A stretch of DNA of 48,765 nt, taken from the NCBI GenBank assembly GCA_031254035.1, contig JAIRVF010000035.1, positions 1 to 48,765 of the forward strand, written 5' to 3'. The number at the start of each line of letters is the position of its first letter. Within the stretch, counting starts at the first letter, position 1. Positions 16,633 to 25,947 of the stretch are shown piece by piece. The notes under the pieces are model-generated. The model was not told where the DNA came from and ran no database searches. It worked only from the letters and a program-made list of their open reading frames with translations. This DNA comes from Paenibacillus sp. (GTDB lineage: Bacteria; Bacillota; Bacilli; Paenibacillales; Paenibacillaceae). A program made the position numbers and the translations under genes.

Positions 16633-17549
16633 AAGCTCCGCTCCTGACCGGTCAATTCAAGGAAAATTTCTTCGAGGGTTTTCTTCTTCTCCGTCACCCG
16701 GTAGACATTTTGCTGCTGACCAACCAGAAACCGAATCATTTCTGCCGATTGCGGCCGATCGGTAATGGATGTTCTAAGCTGGCCTGCCGATACATTCGGC
16801 TCTGCATCCCACCCGTTATCATTTAAAGCAGCGGCTACTTCCAAAGGCCGGTCCGTTTCAATCCATACATAAGGCTTGCTCCGTTCGGTTAATTCATCGA
16901 GTGGTCCTTGAAAGATTAATTCCCCATGGTTAATAATTCCTACATAGGTTGCTACCTGTTCAATTTCACTCAAAAGATGGCTGGAAAGCAGTACTGTGAT
17001 ATCAAAGTCGCGGGGCAGCCGTGTAATCAGCTCGCGGATTTCCTGAATGCCGGATGGATCCAATCCGTTCGTAGGCTCATCCAGAATCAGAAGCTTGGGC
17101 TCTGTAATAAGCGCCATCGCAATTCCCAGCCGCTGTTTCATGCCAAGCGAGTAGCCCTTCACCGGGCGGTGCGCAGCCTCTTCAAGCCTGACCCATTGCA
17201 AGACCTCCCTAATTCTGGATTCCGAAATCCCATGCATCATCGTTACGATTTTTAAATTTTTATAGCCTGAAAGATGGGCATAGTAGGACGGAGATTCTAC
17301 GAGCGAACCCACATCTTTTAATATCTCAATTCTATTTTTTTTCAGGTCCTTGCCCAAAATGCGGATATCTCCGGACGAAGGACGAATCAATCCAAGAAGC
17401 ATCCGGATCGTGGTTGTTTTCCCGGCTCCGTTCGGACCCAAAAAACCATAGATTTCCCGCCTCGGAACCTTTAAATTAATCTGTTTTACCGTCTCACGTT
17501 GTCCAAATTTCCTTGTTAGCTGATTCGTAACTATTGCAAAATCCGTCAT
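16629..17549 (-). CDS. ABC ATPase, lantibiotic-immunity type (LanF-like)
   Basis: A 306-residue ATPase. Walker A is GPNGAGKTT, the signature YSLGMKQRLG, and Walker B KLLILDEPTNGLDP. The Q-loop is replaced by GSLVESPSYYAHLSGYKNL: a glutamate stands where the glutamine normally is, the 'E-loop' considered diagnostic of LanFEG-type immunity transporters. An ~80-residue C-terminal extension follows the ATPase core. It overlaps the next gene by 4 bp and lies about 100 bp downstream of the histidine kinase gene. This is the best single piece of evidence for the nature of the operon. Confidence 0.9.
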   Translation of the reverse strand: MTDFAIVTNQLTRKFGQRETVKQINLKVPRREIYGFLGPNGAGKTTTIRMLLGLIRPSSGDIRILGKDLKKNRIEILKDVGSLVESPSYYAHLSGYKNLKIVTMMHGISESRIREVLQWVRLEEAAHRPVKGYSLGMKQRLGIAMALITEPKLLILDEPTNGLDPSGIQEIRELITRLPRDFDITVLLSSHLLSEIEQVATYVGIINHGELIFQGPLDELTERSKPYVWIETDRPLEVAAALNDNGWDAEPNVSAGQLRTSITDRPQSAEMIRFLVGQQQNVYRVTEKKKTLEEIFLELTGQERSL

Positions 17550-17646
17550 CCCTTATTCCTCCCTAGCATCATAACTAATATCTCAAGTGTAGCAATGCAG
17601 GGTTAATAACAGGTAAACAAGGAATAAACAGCAGAAAAATACTTTC

Positions 17647-18708
17647 TTAATTTGGTAATGTGATTTCAATCCTGGTGCCGCTGCCGTCGCCATCAACCTT
17701 CACGATGTTCATATGCCCAGAATGCGCTTCGATAAAGGCTCTGGCAATAGCGATTCCTTTGCCGGAATGATTCATTCCCTGTTTTAGTACTGCCTCGTCG
17801 ATCCCGACTCCATTATCCTCGATCACAATGAGAACGCTGTTTTCTTGTATTACCAAGTCGCATATTACCTGGGTCCTGGGAGGATTATGGATAGCGGTAT
17901 TCACCAGCACATTTTGAATAGCTCTTCCGAGCAGCGTACGGTCAAAATCCATCATATAAACGCTCTCTAGGGTCGTAAAAGAAAACTGGGTATGTTCAGC
18001 CAAAGGATGGTTTGCGATATCAATGACAGTATCACGCAGGAAATTCACTACATCTTCTCTTTTCCGGTTCATTGGGAACTGCTCTACCGACCAGCAGCTT
18101 GTATGATTTAAATCTTGGATCAACCGTTTCATTTCAGTTGTCTTGTCGCTAATCTGCCTACTAAAATTCCGCTTTTCTTCATCGGTCCAATGATACTCGG
18201 CCGCAGTAAGCAAATGGGCATAGCCCTCAATATAGGACAACGGCGTTTTCAGGTCATGACTGATGGACGAAATCCATTCTTGTTTTTTGACCTCCATGTT
18301 CAGCCGCTCCGTTTCGCTGTTATAAAGCTGCTCCGACAATCGGGTCATCCCCTCAAACAATTCCTTGAATAAGGCATAAGGATAACGATAGTCTTTTTCT
18401 TGTAAAGAATTCTTGGATGGCGTGCGATAATGATCTTCGGGCGAATGGTAGTTTCCCTTGGATAAACGGTTGATCCAACGGATTAAATATATAAGCGGTT
18501 TACCAACACACCAGGCGCAAACAGTTATAAACAGGATGATTTGGATAAACCCTATTGAAAACAGTAATGTTCTTGTGGATATTAACTGCAGCGGCGCAAT
18601 CTCTTCCCGAAGATAAAAAAGCCCAATTGCAAACAAAATAAAACAAAAAACGGAAGCCGCCACCAACATGATGGCCGCCTGAATAAAACGAGTTGTCATT
18701 TTGATCAT
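17647..18708 (-). CDS. Sensor histidine kinase of the LanFEG-type operon
   Basis: A 353-residue membrane kinase. Two helices (about residues 10-32 and 47-78) enclose only a short outside loop, so it probably senses within or at the membrane. The phospho-acceptor is H151 in ISHDLKTPLSYIEGY. The ATPase region contains VLVNTAIHNP (N box), IEDNGVGID (G1) and HSGKGIAIARAFIEAHSG (G2). It starts 10 bp after the response regulator gene. CprK/SpaK-like kinases next to LanFEG genes respond to antimicrobial peptides, and the same role is inferred here. Confidence 0.88.
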   Translation of the reverse strand: MIKMTTRFIQAAIMLVAASVFCFILFAIGLFYLREEIAPLQLISTRTLLFSIGFIQIILFITVCAWCVGKPLIYLIRWINRLSKGNYHSPEDHYRTPSKNSLQEKDYRYPYALFKELFEGMTRLSEQLYNSETERLNMEVKKQEWISSISHDLKTPLSYIEGYAHLLTAAEYHWTDEEKRNFSRQISDKTTEMKRLIQDLNHTSCWSVEQFPMNRKREDVVNFLRDTVIDIANHPLAEHTQFSFTTLESVYMMDFDRTLLGRAIQNVLVNTAIHNPPRTQVICDLVIQENSVLIVIEDNGVGIDEAVLKQGMNHSGKGIAIARAFIEAHSGHMNIVKVDGDGSGTRIEITLPN

Positions 18709-18718
18709 GAATTCATTT

Positions 18719-19444
18719 CTATCCCTTCCTTGGAGCTAGCATCTTGTAGCCAAGCCCCCTAACGTTTACAAGAAAGCAGGGATGGCTCGAGTCAGGTTCG
18801 ATCTTTTTCCGCAGCCGCGAAATATGGATCACGACGGTCTTCTCATCTCCAAGAAAAGGTTCGTTCCAAACCGTTTCATATAAGTGGCGCGTGCTGAAAA
18901 TACGGTTCGGATGGCGGCACAGAAATACAAGCAGTTCCCATTCGCGAGCCGGACAGTCCACCAGCTTTCCATCTACGATAAGCTCCCCGGCTTCAGGTTC
19001 AACCCGGAAATAACCATATTCCAATGCGGCTAACCCGGCTTCTGCGGCTTTTTCCTGCTGCACCTTATTTTTCAAACGAGCTTTGATGCGGGCAACAACT
19101 TCCAAAGGATTAAACGGTTTGGTAATATAATCGTCCCCGCCAATGCCAAACCCCATCAGCTTGTCCAAATCGGTGTCCCTGGCGGTCAAAAAAAGAATAG
19201 GTGCCTCCGTTATTTTCCGCATTTTCCGGCATACTTCAAAGCCGTCTTCATCCGGAAGCATAACATCCAGCACAATCACATCGATGGGGAGCTCGGCCAG
19301 CATTTGCAGCGCTTCACCCCCGGTTCCCACACTTCGGATATGCCGAAAGCCTTCCTTCTTTAGCACGGCGGTCAGCATTTCGCACAACCCCTGCTCATCG
19401 TCTACCAGCAATATAGAAATATTGTCCATATAGTTTTGCATCAT
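18719..19444 (-). CDS. OmpR-family response regulator of the LanFEG-type operon
   Basis: An OmpR/PhoB-type regulator of about 241 residues. The receiver domain has the acidic pair VDDEQ, the phospho-aspartate in VIVLDVMLPDEDG, the switch threonine in LFLTARD, and the lysine in YITKPF. The C-terminal winged helix ends VNVRGLGYKML. Three in-frame ATGs compete (19453, 19444, 19441). AAGGAG at 19456-19461 is only 2 nt from the first but 11 nt from the second, so 19444 is preferred. The gene heads the operon and is likely autoregulated and specific to the transporter genes. Confidence 0.9.
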   Translation of the reverse strand: MMQNYMDNISILLVDDEQGLCEMLTAVLKKEGFRHIRSVGTGGEALQMLAELPIDVIVLDVMLPDEDGFEVCRKMRKITEAPILFLTARDTDLDKLMGFGIGGDDYITKPFNPLEVVARIKARLKNKVQQEKAAEAGLAALEYGYFRVEPEAGELIVDGKLVDCPAREWELLVFLCRHPNRIFSTRHLYETVWNEPFLGDEKTVVIHISRLRKKIEPDSSHPCFLVNVRGLGYKMLAPRKG

Positions 19445-19539
19445 AAACTCCATGACTCCTTAATTTCTTATGGATATTAATTGTATCCAGTCGAATCAAC
19501 TAGGGAAATGATCTGACGTAAACAGCCGGCGATACATGT

Positions 19540-19545
19540 ATTATA
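19540..19545 (-). promoter_or_regulatory. Probable -10 element of the LanFEG-type operon
   Basis: The minus strand reads TATAAT within TTATATAATACATG, about 95 bp upstream of the regulator start. The -35 region is poor, which fits an activator-dependent promoter. Apart from this and the purD terminator, no gene is seen in 19454-19777. Confidence 0.45.
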
Positions 19546-19703
19546 TAACAGAAAAGGGAGAAAGAAGTATCGATCTCTTCTTCTATAAAAGTTGAACTAC
19601 TTCCCTATTCATTTTATTTTCTTATATTCAACTGAGGCGGAGTTTTACAATATAAGTTAAATTCAAGCTCATTCGGATAGGACTTGTATGTTTTGTGCAA
19701 GAC

Positions 19704-19739
19704 AAAAAAGAAGCCTTCGATGATGAAGACTCCTTTTTT
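19704..19739 (-). terminator. Terminator of the purine operon
   Basis: In the minus-strand RNA, GGAGUCUUC pairs with GAAGGCUUC (arms 19725-19733 and 19710-19718, two G-U pairs) and is followed by a U run. It lies 39 bp after purD. Confidence 0.85.
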
Positions 19740-19777
19740 GATCACCTTATATTCTCTTGAAAGTCGGTTATTAAACC

Positions 19778-21052
19778 TTACACGAGCGCTTTAGCAGCGA
19801 TGTCCGTGCGGTTCTGCTTCCCATGGAATGTGATTCGCTCCGCTTTTTCGTAGGCTTTGCTGCGGGCTTCTGCTATGTCGGAACCCAAACCTACGACGCC
19901 AAGCACGCGTCCGCCGTTCGTCACCAGTTGCCTTTGCTCATTTTGTGCCGTACCGGCATGGAACACAATTGCGTCTTCTTCATTCTCGTTCCGCTCCAAA
20001 CCTTCGATCGGTAGCCCTTTCGGGTAAGAAGCTGGGTAGCCTTCGGAAGCAAGCACGACGCAAACCGCCGCTTCATCACTCCACTCGATTTCGGCATCTG
20101 CCAGCGTTCCGTTAACCGCAGCGAGGAAGATGTCGAGCAGATCGCTTTTCAGTCGCGGAAGCACGACTTGCGTTTCAGGATCTCCGAAACGGGCATTAAA
20201 TTCAACCGTCGTCGGCGCCCCATCTGGCTGGATCATGAGTCCGGCGAACAATACACCGCGGAATGGGCGGCCTTCTGCCACCATCGCTTTGGCCGTTGGT
20301 CTAATAATGTTCTCGATCGCATTCTCAATAATTGATGGATCTATATGCGGCAATGGGGAGTACGTCCCCATTCCTCCCGTATTGGGGCCACGGTCGCCGT
20401 CGAATGCCGGCTTATGATCTTGGGCGGCAGGCATCGGACGTACTGTCTCTCCATCGACGAAGGAGAGGATCGACATTTCCTGACCCTCCAGGAATTGCTC
20501 AATCACAACCTGAGCACCTGATTCGCCAAACACTTTGGCAACCATGATATCATGCAGCGCTTGCTGCGCTTCCTCCATTGTGTGAGCTACGGTCACGCCT
20601 TTTCCTGCCGCAAGTCCGTCCGCTTTAATGACGATCGGTGCTTTTTGCGTATTCAAATAAGCAAGAGCCTCGTCATAGCTGTCGAATTTCTCGTATGCGG
20701 CTGTTGGAATATTGTATTTATGAAGGAGATCCTTCATGAAGGTTTTGCTCCCTTCGATCTCAGCCGCATTTTTCCGCGGGCCGAATACAGGGATGTTTTT
20801 TGCTTCGAACGCATCGACGATCCCGTCCGCCAAAGGATCATCAGGACCTACAACCACCAGTCCGACCTGTTTTTGGGCTGCAAAAGCCGTAAGCTTGTCG
20901 AATTCATTTACGGCAATCGGCACACACTCCGCGATTTGCCCAATTCCGGCATTTCCCGGCGCGCAATAGATCTGCCCGGCCTTCGGGCTTTTTGCTAGCG
21001 CCCAGACGATTGCATGCTCGCGGCCTCCGCCGCCAATGACCAAAATATCCAT
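19778..21052 (-). CDS. purD: Phosphoribosylamine-glycine ligase
   Basis: A 424-residue ATP-grasp enzyme that makes glycinamide ribonucleotide (GAR) from phosphoribosylamine, glycine and ATP. The N-terminus is MDILVIGGGGREHAIVWAL. The ATP-grasp region has PIVIKADGLAAGKGVTVA, and FNARFGDPETQVVLPRL carries the metal ligands. ATG 21052 lies behind GGGAGGCG. It is the last gene of the operon, as in B. subtilis, but is separated from purH by 752 bp of repeats and a hairpin, so a separate promoter or uneven expression is possible. Confidence 0.97.
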   Translation of the reverse strand: MDILVIGGGGREHAIVWALAKSPKAGQIYCAPGNAGIGQIAECVPIAVNEFDKLTAFAAQKQVGLVVVGPDDPLADGIVDAFEAKNIPVFGPRKNAAEIEGSKTFMKDLLHKYNIPTAAYEKFDSYDEALAYLNTQKAPIVIKADGLAAGKGVTVAHTMEEAQQALHDIMVAKVFGESGAQVVIEQFLEGQEMSILSFVDGETVRPMPAAQDHKPAFDGDRGPNTGGMGTYSPLPHIDPSIIENAIENIIRPTAKAMVAEGRPFRGVLFAGLMIQPDGAPTTVEFNARFGDPETQVVLPRLKSDLLDIFLAAVNGTLADAEIEWSDEAAVCVVLASEGYPASYPKGLPIEGLERNENEEDAIVFHAGTAQNEQRQLVTNGGRVLGVVGLGSDIAEARSKAYEKAERITFHGKQNRTDIAAKALV

Positions 21053-21082
21053 GTACGCCTCCCGTTCCTGCCCATGTATTTT

Positions 21083-21123
21083 GGGCTCCGCCCTATCCGC
21101 TTCAAACAGCGCAGGCGGAGCCC
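21083..21123. promoter_or_regulatory. GC-rich hairpin in the purD leader
   Basis: GGGCTCCGCC (21083-21092) pairs perfectly with GGCGGAGCCC (21114-21123), with a nested CGCT...AGCG pair inside. It ends about 30 bp before the purD start. On the minus strand no U run follows, so it is not a classical terminator in that direction; it may protect or pause the transcript. Confidence 0.5.
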
Positions 21124-21310
21124 GTTTTCAATTTCACATGTCTTTCTATTACGCGTGTCTGACTTTTATTTCTATTTCTTTTCTACTACTATTTCTATTA
21201 TTATTTCGATAACGCTAGCTCTTAAGCTCACAATTTCATATAGGCCCTACTAGACCGGTGGACCTCCGTCATGCAACGCCATTACCGCGTGCTGGGAGCT
21301 GCCAGTTCAA

Positions 21311-21625
21311 TTTAACGGACACAGCGGCCGTTATAGAGGTCAATTTCGAACATTTTGATTTTTAACGGACACAGATGCAGCTATTTCGCGAAAAATCCTT
21401 TTTACGTTGTTTTGGGAGCAATTAAGCGCCGTGGTGTCCGTTACAATTTGAAACTAATCGTTTTTAGCTACTTAGCACTTCTGATGTCTGTGACTATTTG
21501 AAAAACTAATCGGTTTTAGCTACTTAGTGCTTGTGATGTCTGTGACTATTGAAACTAATCGGTTTTAGCTACTTAAACGCTCGTGATGGTTTTTAGCTTC
21601 TTAGAGTCCGTGGTGTCCGGCAAAG
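21311..21625. repeat. 50-bp-phased head-to-head array D (AACGGACACAG family) between purH and purD
   Basis: Forward cores TTTAACGGACACAG start at 21311 and 21361, exactly 50 bp apart. Inverted cores GTCCG or GTCTG start at 21436, 21486 and 21538 (spacing 50, 52), each followed by ACTAATCG(G)TTTTAGCTACTTA. Two decayed ends come after (GATGGTTTTTAGC, GTGGTGTCCGG). The first core folds as TAACGG...CCGTTA. The gap 21124-21804 contains no gene. Confidence 0.85.
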
Positions 21626-21804
21626 TAAGGTAAGAACTTAAATTCTGGGGTCCGAATCCACCAAGCACAAAATGGCACACTCAATGTCGTACTCGTTGTT
21701 TATCTACTTTTATTGTCCAGAACTCATTATGTCCACGGGGATAACGGAAGCGTTAGAGCACCGCCTGCGCCGCCACCTACATACACTGAAGCGTTCACTA
21801 TTGA

Positions 21805-23352
21805 TTAATGTTTAAAATGTCTTACGCCCGTAAATACCATGGCGATGCCGTATTCGTTTGCGACTTTGATGGACTCCTCGTCTTTAATGGAGCCACCCGG
21901 CTGAATGACTGCGGTGATGCCCGCTTTGGCCGCAAGTTCAAGTGTATCGCCCATCGGGAAGAAAGCATCAGATGCTAATACTGCACCTTTGACTTTTTCT
22001 CCTGCCTGTTCGATAGCGATTTTTGCAGAACCGACACGGTTCATTTGGCCTGCACCAACACCAACGGTCATGTTATCAGCAGCAAGCACGATGGCATTGG
22101 ATTTAACATGCTTAACAACTTTCCAGCCGAAAAGAAGCTGTTTCAGCTCCTCAGACGTAGGCTGGCGATCCGTCACGACCTTCAGGTCGGCCTCATCCAC
22201 CGTATGAACGTCGCTCTCCTGGACAACCATGCCGCCGTCGATGGAGGTGACGACAAAGCTGCTCTTGCGCTCTTTGGAAGAAACGAACTCGCCCATTTTG
22301 AGCAGGCGGATGTTTTTCTTTTTCGTCAGGATTTCGAGTGCTTCCTCCGTGAAGTCCGGCGCCAGAACGATTTCCAGGAAAATCTCGCTCAGCAGCTTCG
22401 CGGTATCACTGTCGATGATGCGGTTCGCGGCTATAATCCCGCCAAAAATGGAGGTAGGATCCGCGTTGTACGCTTTTTCGTAGGCTTCAAAAATGCTTAC
22501 TCCCACACCAACCCCGCAAGGATTCATATGTTTTATAGCTACGACAGCCGGCTCATCAAACTCTTTTACGATTTGCAGCGCCGCATTAGCATCATTAATG
22601 TTGTTATACGACAATTCCTTGCCGTGAAGCTGTTCAGCAGTTGTCAATGTGCCGGAAGGAGCAAGGGGCTTACGGTAAAATGCCGCTTTTTGATGCGGAT
22701 TTTCCCCGTAACGGAGGTCTTGAATTTTTTCATAGGTAACGGTGTAACGCTCCGGAAGCGGTTCGCCGGTCACGTTCGACAAATAATCGGAGATTAGGGC
22801 GTCATATGCGCCAGTATGACGGAAGACTTTGGCTGCAAGCTGTTTGCGCGTGTCGAGGGTGGTATCCCCCTGCTCGCGGATTTGTTCAATAACGGTGCCA
22901 TAATCGTTGGAATCCACGACCACAGTTACGAACGCATGGTTTTTAGCAGCCGAGCGGAGCATGGTTGGTCCGCCGATGTCGATATTTTCGATGGCGTCTT
23001 CATACGTAACATCCGGCTTAGCGATAGTTTCCTGGAACGGATACAGGTTTACGACAACCAAGTCGATATAGTCCAGTTCCAAATCCTTCATCTGCTGTTG
23101 ATGTTCTGCGCTGTCGCGAACGGCCAAAAGACCGCTGTGTACCGCAGGATGGAGTGTTTTGACACGACCATCAAGAATTTCGGGGAAACCCGTTACATCG
23201 GAAATGCCGATCACCGGCACGCCTTCTTTCGCCAGCAGACTCTTCGTTCCGCCTGTCGAAATAATTTCTACGCCCAATGCAGACAGCTCACGGCAAAAAT
23301 CTACGATGCCCTTCTTATCCGAAACGCTTACGAGTGCTCTTTTAATACCCAC
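21805..23352 (-). CDS. purH: Bifunctional AICAR transformylase/IMP cyclohydrolase
   Basis: A 515-residue enzyme for the last two steps to IMP. The N-terminal cyclohydrolase domain ([20 protein letters not shown], then STGGTKSLL) is followed by the transformylase domain with [13 protein letters not shown] and [13 protein letters not shown], and a C-terminal PGGSIKDEE and FTGVRHFKH. The start is GTG 23352, behind AAAGGAGGAG at correct spacing; the open frame extends 28 codons further upstream, but that part has no family similarity. It follows purN after 276 bp in which no gene is seen. Confidence 0.96.
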   Translation of the reverse strand: MGIKRALVSVSDKKGIVDFCRELSALGVEIISTGGTKSLLAKEGVPVIGISDVTGFPEILDGRVKTLHPAVHSGLLAVRDSAEHQQQMKDLELDYIDLVVVNLYPFQETIAKPDVTYEDAIENIDIGGPTMLRSAAKNHAFVTVVVDSNDYGTVIEQIREQGDTTLDTRKQLAAKVFRHTGAYDALISDYLSNVTGEPLPERYTVTYEKIQDLRYGENPHQKAAFYRKPLAPSGTLTTAEQLHGKELSYNNINDANAALQIVKEFDEPAVVAIKHMNPCGVGVGVSIFEAYEKAYNADPTSIFGGIIAANRIIDSDTAKLLSEIFLEIVLAPDFTEEALEILTKKKNIRLLKMGEFVSSKERKSSFVVTSIDGGMVVQESDVHTVDEADLKVVTDRQPTSEELKQLLFGWKVVKHVKSNAIVLAADNMTVGVGAGQMNRVGSAKIAIEQAGEKVKGAVLASDAFFPMGDTLELAAKAGITAVIQPGGSIKDEESIKVANEYGIAMVFTGVRHFKH

Positions 23353-23628
23353 AATATGCTCCTCCTTTGTGTATGAGGATGGGGAAAACCCGTTCTTCCC
23401 GATGCCTTGTCCCAATATATAGATGATGTTATGCATGGATGTTGGATATATTGAGTTTGGTGTTGAGCGTCCGGGTGCTTCCCTGCTCCTCGTGTAAAAA
23501 CGCTAACTTTCGATGAACCCTATTTTATTTCCCGAGAAATATCGAATGTCCCCCTGGGCATCCTGCCAACAGAAGTCCCAAGTGACAAAACATCACCATA
23601 ATCACGCTGCTTAGCCAAACTTGTCGTT

Positions 23629-24264
23629 CTAGCGGTTCATGATTCCCATTGAACGCGACACCGTCACTTGTCTGCCTTCAAGCTTCACAAACCTCTGAGC
23701 AAACCAGGAGACAACCTCCGGGTACAATCCTCTTTCGACGCTATGAACCGCTTGAGCAAACGACTCAGCCGTTTCGCCAGATACGATATCGATGGCGCGC
23801 TGTGCAATAATCGGTCCCGTATCCATGCCCTCATCGACAAAATGAACCGTTACGCCGCTTACCTTCACGCCATAAGCAAGTGCTTGCCCAATCGCATCTT
23901 TCCCAGGGAAAGCCGGCAGCAGCGATGGATGAATATTGATAAGCCGACCTCTATACTCCCCTACAATAACGGGTGTCAGTAAACGCATATAACCTGCAAG
24001 CACCACCAGATCGATATGATTCTCTTTGAGGCGCTTAACAATTTCGCGCTCATAAGCTTCGCGGGATGTATAATCCTTTGGGTTGAATAGAAATGCGGGA
24101 ATACCAAGCCGCTCGGCCCGCCCGACTACAGGTGCGGAGGGCTTGTCGCTTACGAGCAGCGCGACCTCCGCCCCGCCGAGCTTACCTTCGATCGCTGCTT
24201 CCGCCAAGGCTTGAAAGTTGCTGCCTTCACCCGAAGCAAATACAGCAATACGGTAAACGCCCAT
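23629..24264 (-). CDS. purN: Phosphoribosylglycinamide formyltransferase
   Basis: A 211-residue GAR transformylase using 10-formyl-tetrahydrofolate. FASGEGSNFQAL is the phosphate loop. The catalytic Asn-His-Asp set lies in INIHPSLLPAFPG and VHFVDEGMDTGPII. The start ATG 24264 overlaps the purM stop (TAATG), so the two are translationally coupled. It completes the folate-dependent route; no purT-type alternative is in the window. Confidence 0.96.
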   Translation of the reverse strand: MGVYRIAVFASGEGSNFQALAEAAIEGKLGGAEVALLVSDKPSAPVVGRAERLGIPAFLFNPKDYTSREAYEREIVKRLKENHIDLVVLAGYMRLLTPVIVGEYRGRLINIHPSLLPAFPGKDAIGQALAYGVKVSGVTVHFVDEGMDTGPIIAQRAIDIVSGETAESFAQAVHSVERGLYPEVVSWFAQRFVKLEGRQVTVSRSMGIMNR

Positions 24265-25304
24265 TAAACTTCAGCCCCCGTAAAGGTCACGATCGATTCG
24301 CCCGGAGTCACGTTTCCAATGATGTACGCCTCTTCCCCTTGCTCTTTCAGGAATCCCAGCGCTTTCTCCGCATCTTCAGCAGCCACGACAAGCACAAGCC
24401 CAATGCCCATGTTGAACGTGGTGAACATATCCCGGTTCGAAATACCGCCTTTACGCTGCATCAGCTCGAAGATCGGTAGGATTGGCCAAGAGCCGTATTC
24501 GATGTCGACATTTACGTCATCCGGCAGCATGCGAGGAATATTTTCAATAAATCCGCCGCCCGTAATATGGGCCATCCCTTTAATCTGTACTTGTTCGAGC
24601 AGGGCGAGCAGCGGTTTAACGTAAATTCTGGTAGGCGCGAGAAGTGTATCTCCCAAGGTGCCTCCAAGTTCAGGAATTGAATCATGCAGACTGTATCCTT
24701 GTTGTTCCAGCAGCAGTTTGCGGACGAGGGAGAAGCCATTGCTATGCACGCCGCTTGATGCTAGACCGATTACAGTATCTCCGGGTTTTATCGTCGAGCC
24801 GTTAATAATTTTGCTTTTGTCGACCACACCGACCGTGAAGCCCGCAATGTCATATTCACCATCCGAGTACATGCCGGGCATTTCAGCCGTCTCGCCGCCG
24901 ATCAACGCGCAGCCAGACTGATGACAGCCTTCGGCAATCCCCGCTACAATGGCTTCGATTTTCTCAGGCAGAACTTTGTCACAAGCGAGATAATCCAGGA
25001 AAAAGAGCGGCTCCGCCCCCTGAACGACGATATCATTAACGCACATGGCAACAGCATCGATTCCGATGGTATCATGACGGTCCATAGCAAAAGCGATTTT
25101 CAGCTTCGTGCCAACTCCGTCCGTTCCCGACACGAGCACCGGCTCCTCGTATTTATCCTTGTTTAACCCGAACAATGCACCGAATCCACCAAGATCGGTC
25201 ATGACTTCGGGACGAAATGTCCGTTTCACGTGCTTTTTCATGCGTTCTACTGCTTCATTCCCTGCCGCGATATCGACACCAGCATTTTTGTAGGCCTCAG
25301 ACAC
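24264..25304 (-). CDS. purM: Phosphoribosylformylglycinamidine cyclo-ligase (AIR synthetase)
   Basis: A 346-residue PurM-superfamily enzyme that closes the imidazole ring. The N-terminus [21 protein letters not shown] matches the Bacillus type. The ATP-binding segment has [15 protein letters not shown], with [11 protein letters not shown] and [14 protein letters not shown] downstream. The start is set at GTG 25304, which gives the usual length. An upstream in-frame ATG at 25337 would add 11 residues unlike the family. The preceding gap to purF (25305-25947) carries array E. Confidence 0.95.
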   Translation of the reverse strand: MSEAYKNAGVDIAAGNEAVERMKKHVKRTFRPEVMTDLGGFGALFGLNKDKYEEPVLVSGTDGVGTKLKIAFAMDRHDTIGIDAVAMCVNDIVVQGAEPLFFLDYLACDKVLPEKIEAIVAGIAEGCHQSGCALIGGETAEMPGMYSDGEYDIAGFTVGVVDKSKIINGSTIKPGDTVIGLASSGVHSNGFSLVRKLLLEQQGYSLHDSIPELGGTLGDTLLAPTRIYVKPLLALLEQVQIKGMAHITGGGFIENIPRMLPDDVNVDIEYGSWPILPIFELMQRKGGISNRDMFTTFNMGIGLVLVVAAEDAEKALGFLKEQGEEAYIIGNVTPGESIVTFTGAEV

Positions 25305-25507
25305 TTCCCCGACACTTCCCTTCCAAATTGTTATCATGAATTGATAAATGCAGTTTTAAAGTAGGCCTTTCCAAGAAATCCCAGCGGCCTTCCCTGTCAT
25401 CAGTCTGACAGACGCAAAGCAATTCACATTCTATGCTCAATGATAGATCGTTGAAGGAATCTATTTTCTCTTCCATATAAAAATGTCTGGCTGTTCCATC
25501 TGGAAAG

Positions 25508-25815
25508 TTGCAAAAGTGCATCTATTTTAGCGCTCCGGGCAGCTATGGCAAGAAAGCTTGCAAAAGTGCATCTTTTCTCCAGGTTTTGGGCATTAACAGG
25601 CGCTTCATGATTAAATTGATGCATTTTCGCACTAATTTTCGCATTTCACGCTATAAGTGTTTGAAAAGGATGTACTTTCGCAACAATCCTCTATTTCACA
25701 TGATCAACGATCTGAAAAACTTCCAACCGTGCGGACATTTTGCGTGCCACATCTTCAACTGCCTGAAAAGGATGCACTTTCGCAACATTTTTCTATTCCA
25801 TATAATCAATGATCT
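25508..25815. repeat. 50-bp-phased head-to-head array E (TTGCAAAAGTGCATC family) between purF and purM
   Basis: Forward cores TTGCAAAAGTGCATCT lie at 25508 and 25558, exactly 50 bp apart. Inverted cores start at 25618 (GATGCATTTTCGC), 25669 (GATGTACTTTCGC), a degenerate one near 25720-25735, and 25771 (GATGCACTTTCGC), at about 51-bp steps. The copies 25662-25713 and 25764-25815 are a 52-bp direct repeat. TGCA-AAAG-TGCA can form a small hairpin. No gene is seen in 25338-25947. Confidence 0.82.
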
Positions 25816-25947
25816 CCACCAACATTAAAAACAAAGGGTTCAACAGCTTGTATTTATGAAGTAATGATCATTCCCGAAAGGCTTAAAATACACAGGATAA
25901 ATGGTTTATATATTTAACATTCCAGCCGTCAGCACCGCATAATCCAC

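Noticed and set aside
23353..23436. N-terminal extension of purH by 28 residues
   Set aside because: The strong AAAGGAGGAG site fits GTG 23352, and the extension is not part of the family.
25508..25815. CRISPR array (regular repeats of about 50 bp)
   Set aside because: The units invert in the middle, the between-core parts are similar rather than unique, cores are degenerate, and no cas gene is in the window. The same holds for the other 50-bp arrays.
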